A program made the translations under genes and the position numbers. The notes beneath the pieces were generated by a model that worked only from the letters and a program-made list of their open reading frames with translations, made no database searches and was not told where the DNA came from. From Paenibacillus sp. JDR-2 (GTDB lineage: Bacteria > Bacillota > Bacilli > Paenibacillales > Paenibacillaceae), in assembly GCF_000023585.1 (NCBI RefSeq), contig NC_012914.1, positions 3,936,001-4,000,000 on the forward strand: a stretch of 64,000 nucleotides of DNA, in the 5' to 3' direction. Shown here one piece after another: positions 60,242 through 64,000 of the stretch; position 1 is the stretch's first letter; the number at the start of each line of letters is the position of its first letter.

Positions 60242-60429
60242 TGGTCTGGCCTCCCATCACTATTCGTCTGTAGATAGAGTATTGTCACGGCCCGAAAAAG
60301 CAACGGCTCACGCCCTAGCCCTCTGGGGATTTCGACCATATTTGACGAATTAGACGCCTGTCTAGCCGGAATTGAAGCATTTTATTGCCGCTTGAATATG
60401 ATGGGATATGCGTAAAGGAGTCGATCGTT
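60242..60429. promoter_or_regulatory. Divergent intergenic region
   Basis: 188 nt between the tailed transferase and perB. I find no firm sigma-A promoter and no full sigma-K match. AAGGAG (60415-60420) is the perB SD. Confidence 0.3.
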
Positions 60430-61077
60430 TTGTTTCATCATGCCTTGCCTAATAAAACCGTAATTATTGGTGCCGGCGGTCACGCCAAAGCGATTGCAGA
60501 TATTTTGCGGCATGATCCGCATGTTGAGCTGATTGGATGCATCGGGCATGATCCAACGGCAACCGTACTTGGTCTCACCGTAATTGGCGGCGACGAGCTG
60601 CTGCCGGGACTTCTTAATCAAGGAATCCGTCATGCCTTTGTAGCCATCGGCAACAATGCAAGGCGGCATGCTCTTGCAAAGCATGCGGAAGCTCTCGGGT
60701 TCGAGCTTATTAATGCCATTAGTCCGCGTGCCTATTTGGCAGCTGGCGTTACACTCGGCGCGGGAGTAGCGGTAATGCCGGGATGCGTCATACAGCCGGA
60801 CACCCGAATCGGCTCATATAGCATCATTAATACCGGAGCTACCGTTGACCACGACGGGAACATCGGCATTGCCTGCCATATTGCGCCGGGATGCCATTTA
60901 TCCGGCAACGTCACGGTTGGCGACGAATCTTTTCTCGGTACCGGTACATCGGTCATCGACGGCATGCAAATCGGCGAGGGCTGCATGATTGGAGCCGGAG
61001 CGGCCGTCATCCGGCCAATTCCTTCGTATTCGCTGGCTGTTGGCGTACCTGCCGTTGTCAAACGGACATTAGCTTAA
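60430..61077 (+). CDS. perB: Sugar O/N-acyltransferase, PglD/PerB family
   Basis: 215 residues. N-terminal Rossmann-like TVIIGAGGHAKAIADIL binds the nucleotide-sugar, then a left-handed beta-helix of hexapeptide repeats (LAAGVTLGAGVAVMPGCVIQ, VTVGDESFLGTGTSVI). Catalytic His is expected in GATVDHDGNIG. Its position directly before the perosamine synthase makes GDP-perosamine N-acetylation (PerB) the likely reaction; other 4-amino sugars are possible. Start is TTG 60430, nine bases after AAGGAG. Confidence 0.75.
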   Translation: MFHHALPNKTVIIGAGGHAKAIADILRHDPHVELIGCIGHDPTATVLGLTVIGGDELLPGLLNQGIRHAFVAIGNNARRHALAKHAEALGFELINAISPRAYLAAGVTLGAGVAVMPGCVIQPDTRIGSYSIINTGATVDHDGNIGIACHIAPGCHLSGNVTVGDESFLGTGTSVIDGMQIGEGCMIGAGAAVIRPIPSYSLAVGVPAVVKRTLA

Positions 61078-61109
61078 GAATGAAGGTAACTCGGAGGGAG
61101 GCATAATTC

Positions 61110-62228
61110 ATGGACAACAAATTTTATCCGGTTGCCGTACCCGTATTTAACGGAAATGAAAAAAAATATGTCATGGATTGCATCGATTCAACCTGGATCT
61201 CTTCTGCCGGAAAATATATTAACGATTTCGAGCACAATTTCGCTGCTTATTGCGGCACCAAATATGCTATCTCTTGCAGCAACGGAACTACCGCTCTTCA
61301 TTTAGCGCTGCTTGCGTTTGGTGTAGGACCTGGCGATGAGGTCATCGTTCCGACCGTCACCTTTATCGCTACCGCTAACGCGGTTGTATACTGCGGGGCA
61401 ACTCCTGTCTTTATCGATTCCGAGCCTGAGACATGGAACCTGGATCCCGGGAAGATCGAGAATCTGATCACACCCCGCACCAAGGGCATTATTCCGGTAC
61501 ATCTCTACGGCCACCCGGCCGATATGGATGCCGTCACCGAAATTGCCAAAAAGCATGGCTTGTTTGTCCTCGAGGATGCTGCGGAAGCGCTTGGCGCGGA
61601 GTATAAAGGGAAAAGAACGGGATCGCTTGGCGATATCGCAACCTTTAGCCTTTTTGGCAACAAAATCATTACGACCGGCGAGGGCGGCATGATAACGACC
61701 GACGATGAGCGGCTGGCGAACAAGATGCGTACGCTTCGCGGCCAAGGCATCGATCCGGTGCGCAAATATTGGTTCCCGGTTGTCGGTTACAACTACCGAC
61801 TGACCAATCTGCAGGCAGCTGTCGGTTGTGCCCAGCTCGAGAATGTGGATTGGCATATCAGCGAGAGGAAAAGAGTCGCGGGACTCTATCTCGAAAATCT
61901 CAAAGATGAGCCTTCCCTCACTTTGCCTGTCGAAATGACTTGGGCGAAAAACGTGTATTGGATGTTCAGCATTGTTCTGAAAGATGCCGATGAAGCCCGA
62001 AGGAATGAAGTAATGGCTCAGCTTAAGGATGACGGCATCGAGACACGGCCTTTCTTTTACCCCATGCATGTTCTTCCGCCTTATCAAGACTTGCAGCCGC
62101 ATGAACAATTTCCCGTTGCAAACCGTATTACCGCGCAAGGCTTTAACGTCCCTACTTACGGCGGACTAACCGAGCAGGATATTCGGCATATTTGCGACCG
62201 GATCAAAGCGCGTGTTCGCGGCTTGTAA
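61110..62228 (+). CDS. perA: GDP-perosamine synthase (DegT/DnrJ/EryC1 aminotransferase)
   Basis: 372 residues, PLP-dependent. GNEKKYVMDCIDSTWISSAG at the N-terminus matches RfbE/Per proteins; NGTTALHLAL, VIVPTVTFIATANAV, LEDAAEALGAEYKG and SLFGNKIITTGEGGM, where Lys binds PLP, follow. It would convert GDP-4-keto-6-deoxymannose to GDP-perosamine. SD GGAGG at eight bases. 32 nt after perB. Gmd in the same island supplies the substrate. Confidence 0.82.
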   Translation: MDNKFYPVAVPVFNGNEKKYVMDCIDSTWISSAGKYINDFEHNFAAYCGTKYAISCSNGTTALHLALLAFGVGPGDEVIVPTVTFIATANAVVYCGATPVFIDSEPETWNLDPGKIENLITPRTKGIIPVHLYGHPADMDAVTEIAKKHGLFVLEDAAEALGAEYKGKRTGSLGDIATFSLFGNKIITTGEGGMITTDDERLANKMRTLRGQGIDPVRKYWFPVVGYNYRLTNLQAAVGCAQLENVDWHISERKRVAGLYLENLKDEPSLTLPVEMTWAKNVYWMFSIVLKDADEARRNEVMAQLKDDGIETRPFFYPMHVLPPYQDLQPHEQFPVANRITAQGFNVPTYGGLTEQDIRHICDRIKARVRGL

Positions 62229-62246
62229 CGCGTATATAGAATGAAG

Positions 62247-62288
62247 AAAGCCCATCTACTATCCCCTTGCGGATTATAGATGGGCTTT
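62247..62288. terminator. Terminator hairpin between perA and gmd
   Basis: AAAGCCCATCTA (62247-62258) pairs perfectly with TAGATGGGCTTT (62277-62288); U-rich only weakly on either side. Serves the convergent genes. Confidence 0.75.
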
Positions 62289-62369
62289 GATATGGAAGAA
62301 ATGAGGCGAAATGAACAAATTGCACAACGAAAAGCTGCCTCTATGCGAGACAGCCGTATCCAAAATTGC

Positions 62370-63485
62370 TTATTCCATATCCAAGCTTACGCCGTAACCG
62401 AGCTTGCGCAGATCGACAACCCGCCGCGCTTCCTCCAGATCGCCCGCGACCATCTCGCCGACGAGATCCTTCAGGCTGCTAACCGGCTGCCAGTTCAGCT
62501 TGGTCCTAGCTTTGGTCGAATCCCCGATTAGAAGCTCTACTTCAGACGGCCGGTAGAATCGAGGGTCTACTTTGACTACGGTTGTGCCTTGCGGAATCTG
62601 GTAATCCGGATTGCTGCAGGCTACCACGCAGCCGTATTCCTCAGCCCCTTCTCCGTCGAAGGCAACCTCGATGCCCGCTTCCGCAAAAGCAAGGCGAACA
62701 AACTCTCTGACCTCCGTCGTTTCGCCCGTGGCAATCACGTAATCCTCCGCGGTATCCTGCTGAAGAATCCGGTACATCGCGTCGACATAGTCGCGCGCAT
62801 GGCCCCAATCGCGTTTAGCCGACAGGTTGCCAAGAGCCAGCACATCCTGCATACCGTAAGCAATACGCGCAACCGCACGGGTTATTTTCCGGGTTACGAA
62901 GGTTTCTCCGCGAACCGGGCTTTCATGGTTGAACAAAATCCCGTTGCATGCATACATATTGTACGCTTCCCGGTAGTTCACCGTAATCCAATACCCGTAC
63001 AGCTTCGCAACCGCGTAAGGACTTCTTGGGTAAAACGGCGTCGTTTCGCTTTGAGGCACCGCCTGCACCAAGCCATAAAGCTCGGAGGTAGAAGCCTGAT
63101 AAATTCTGGTCTTCTCCGTCAGCCCTAGAATCCGGATCGCTTCAAGCAGCCGCAGGGTTCCGATACCGTCCGCGTTAGCCGTATATTCGGGTGAATCAAA
63201 GCTCACATGAACATGGCTCATTGCGGCCAAATTATAAATCTCGTCCGGCTGAATCTGCTGGACCAAACGAACCAAATTCGTGGAATCCGTTAAATCTCCG
63301 TAATGAAGCACCAGCTTCTTCCCGGTTTTATTCGCTTCATCGGCAAGGCGGTCAATCCGCCCGGTATTCGCAAGCGAGCTCCGGCGCCTAAGTCCATGTA
63401 CGACGTATCCTTTGGCAAGCAGCAGCTCTGCCAGATACATCCCGTCCTGCCCGGTAATCCCTGTAATGAAGGCGACCTTATTCAT
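62370..63485 (-). CDS. gmd: GDP-mannose 4,6-dehydratase
   Basis: 371 residues, extended SDR. FITGITGQDGMYLAELLLAK binds NADP; GLRRRSSLANTGRID, ASTSELYG (catalytic Thr/Ser-Glu), SPYAVAKLYGYW (Tyr-x-x-x-Lys) and NGILFNHESPVRGETFVTRK are diagnostic. It makes GDP-4-keto-6-deoxy-D-mannose for both rmd and perA. The start ATG 63485 has GGAGGG; longer readings do not. A CATACCATA (63546-63538) upstream matches a sigma-K -10 but has CC, not AC, at -35. Confidence 0.95.
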   Translation of the reverse strand: MNKVAFITGITGQDGMYLAELLLAKGYVVHGLRRRSSLANTGRIDRLADEANKTGKKLVLHYGDLTDSTNLVRLVQQIQPDEIYNLAAMSHVHVSFDSPEYTANADGIGTLRLLEAIRILGLTEKTRIYQASTSELYGLVQAVPQSETTPFYPRSPYAVAKLYGYWITVNYREAYNMYACNGILFNHESPVRGETFVTRKITRAVARIAYGMQDVLALGNLSAKRDWGHARDYVDAMYRILQQDTAEDYVIATGETTEVREFVRLAFAEAGIEVAFDGEGAEEYGCVVACSNPDYQIPQGTTVVKVDPRFYRPSEVELLIGDSTKARTKLNWQPVSSLKDLVGEMVAGDLEEARRVVDLRKLGYGVSLDME

Positions 63486-63585
63486 GGTTCCCTCCGTCAT
63501 CGTCATATTGAGCAGGTCGGTCTCCTGCTATCTTCCATATGGTATGACAGGACAAACTGCCTCGGCATCGGACAAAGAACTATTT

Positions 63586-63678
63586 TCAGCCAAAATGAAA
63601 AACTGCGCTTAAGATCAATACTATTGCCAGAACTACATACAAAATGAGGGATATTAGCAAAGCTGTCCGCCTGTTCAT
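63586..63678 (-). CDS. Possible 30-residue single-helix membrane peptide
   Basis: ATG at 63678 with AGGGG eight bases upstream; product begins MNRRTALLISLILYVV and ends HFG, one hydrophobic helix with Arg-Arg at the N-side. It could be a real small protein or chance. It lies upstream of gmd on the same strand. Confidence 0.4.
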   Translation of the reverse strand: MNRRTALLISLILYVVLAIVLILSAVFHFG

Positions 63679-63801
63679 GGCATCGTCCCCTTTAGCATCA
63701 TATACGCTTCATTATATGCGGGCGGGACATTCGCTGAGATTGTACGGCGGTTAATTTTTGTACGCGTTGCATTTCCCTGGAAAGCATCCCCTATTCGGCT
63801 G

Positions 63802-63810
63802 TGATATAAT
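63802..63810 (+). promoter_or_regulatory. Extended -10 promoter for the last gene
   Basis: TGATATAAT, an extended -10 about 45 nt before the start; the -35 region is poor. Confidence 0.5.
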
Positions 63811-63855
63811 GGAACCCTATGACGTTATTTCTCCAACCGGGAGGGTTTACAATTT

Positions 63856-64000
63856 ATGCTTCTTTCCATTCTGCTTATTTTGGTTGCCATTATCGCGCTG
63901 CCTCCAATTATCTTCTTCAGCTACATGTACGCGTTATCGAAGAAACCAAAGCATTCCATTATCCGTTCGCATCCGTTCCTTGGCTGGCTCCGCTACCTGC
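63856..64000 (+). CDS. FMN-binding glutamate synthase family protein, 5' part only
   Basis: 48 codons are in the window. A membrane helix (LLSILLILVAIIALPPIIFF) and then HSIIRSHPFLGWLRYL, resembling the N-terminus of FMN-binding glutamate-synthase-domain proteins. GGGAGG lies 11 nt upstream. The catalytic part lies outside, so the call is tentative. Confidence 0.55.
   Translation, partial: MLLSILLILVAIIALPPIIFFSYMYALSKKPKHSIIRSHPFLGWLRYL

Noticed and set aside
1..64000. tRNA, rRNA, prophage or transposase genes
   Set aside because: Looked for in all gaps; none seen.

Overview
The window looks like a chromosomal segment of a spore-forming Firmicute of the Paenibacillus type. This is inferred from gene order and protein relatedness; no rRNA is present to fix the taxon. 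Positions 1 to about 43,600 follow, almost gene for gene, the Bacillus subtilis order flgC-flgB-codY-clpY-clpQ-trmFO-topA-dprA-sucD-sucC-ylqH-ylqG-rnhB-ylqF-lepB-rplS-trmD-rimM-ylqC-rpsP-ffh-ylxM-ftsY-smc-rnc-fatty-acid genes-plsX-fapR, then rpmF-yceD-ylbM-ylbL-ylbJ-coaD-rsmD. Differences are a missing codV (xerC), inserted comM and yraN, fabF and fabH inside the fatty-acid operon, and lepB next to ylqF. Nearly all of this block is on the minus strand, with tight spacing and many ATGA-type overlaps.

Within the conserved block, three plus-strand genes sit between rplS and trmD, each with its own terminator: two C1q/TNF-like jelly-roll proteins and a 12-cysteine, lysine-rich repeat peptide. They read as a small accessory island, perhaps for the spore or cell surface. 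Upstream of a DUF1453 (CcdC-like) membrane protein gene at 41.5-41.7 kb there is an element built like a transcription-attenuating riboswitch: a three-way-junction fold starting at the predicted transcription start, an overlapping antiterminator and a strong terminator. I could not match it to a known class.

Positions 43.7-47.7 kb hold a thiamine-precursor uptake operon (ThiY, a DUF77 thiamine-binding protein, ThiX, ThiZ and a TatD-family hydrolase) under a clear TPP riboswitch.

Positions 47.9-63.5 kb are a glycosylation island. It contains mannose-1-phosphate guanylyltransferase, GDP-mannose 4,6-dehydratase, GDP-6-deoxy-D-mannose (D-rhamnose) reductase, a GDP-perosamine synthase and an N-acyltransferase, which together would make GDP-D-rhamnose and GDP-N-acetylperosamine. 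It also has seven glycosyltransferases, a methyltransferase and a small collagen-like Gly-X-Thr protein that is a natural O-glycan acceptor. Four of the seven glycosyltransferases start with a 25-55 residue Lys/Arg-rich tail. The divergent promoters in the middle of the island match the sigma-K consensus. My reading is a spore-surface glycoprotein assembly locus with basic-tailed transferases. The window ends in the start of an FMN-binding glutamate-synthase-like gene.
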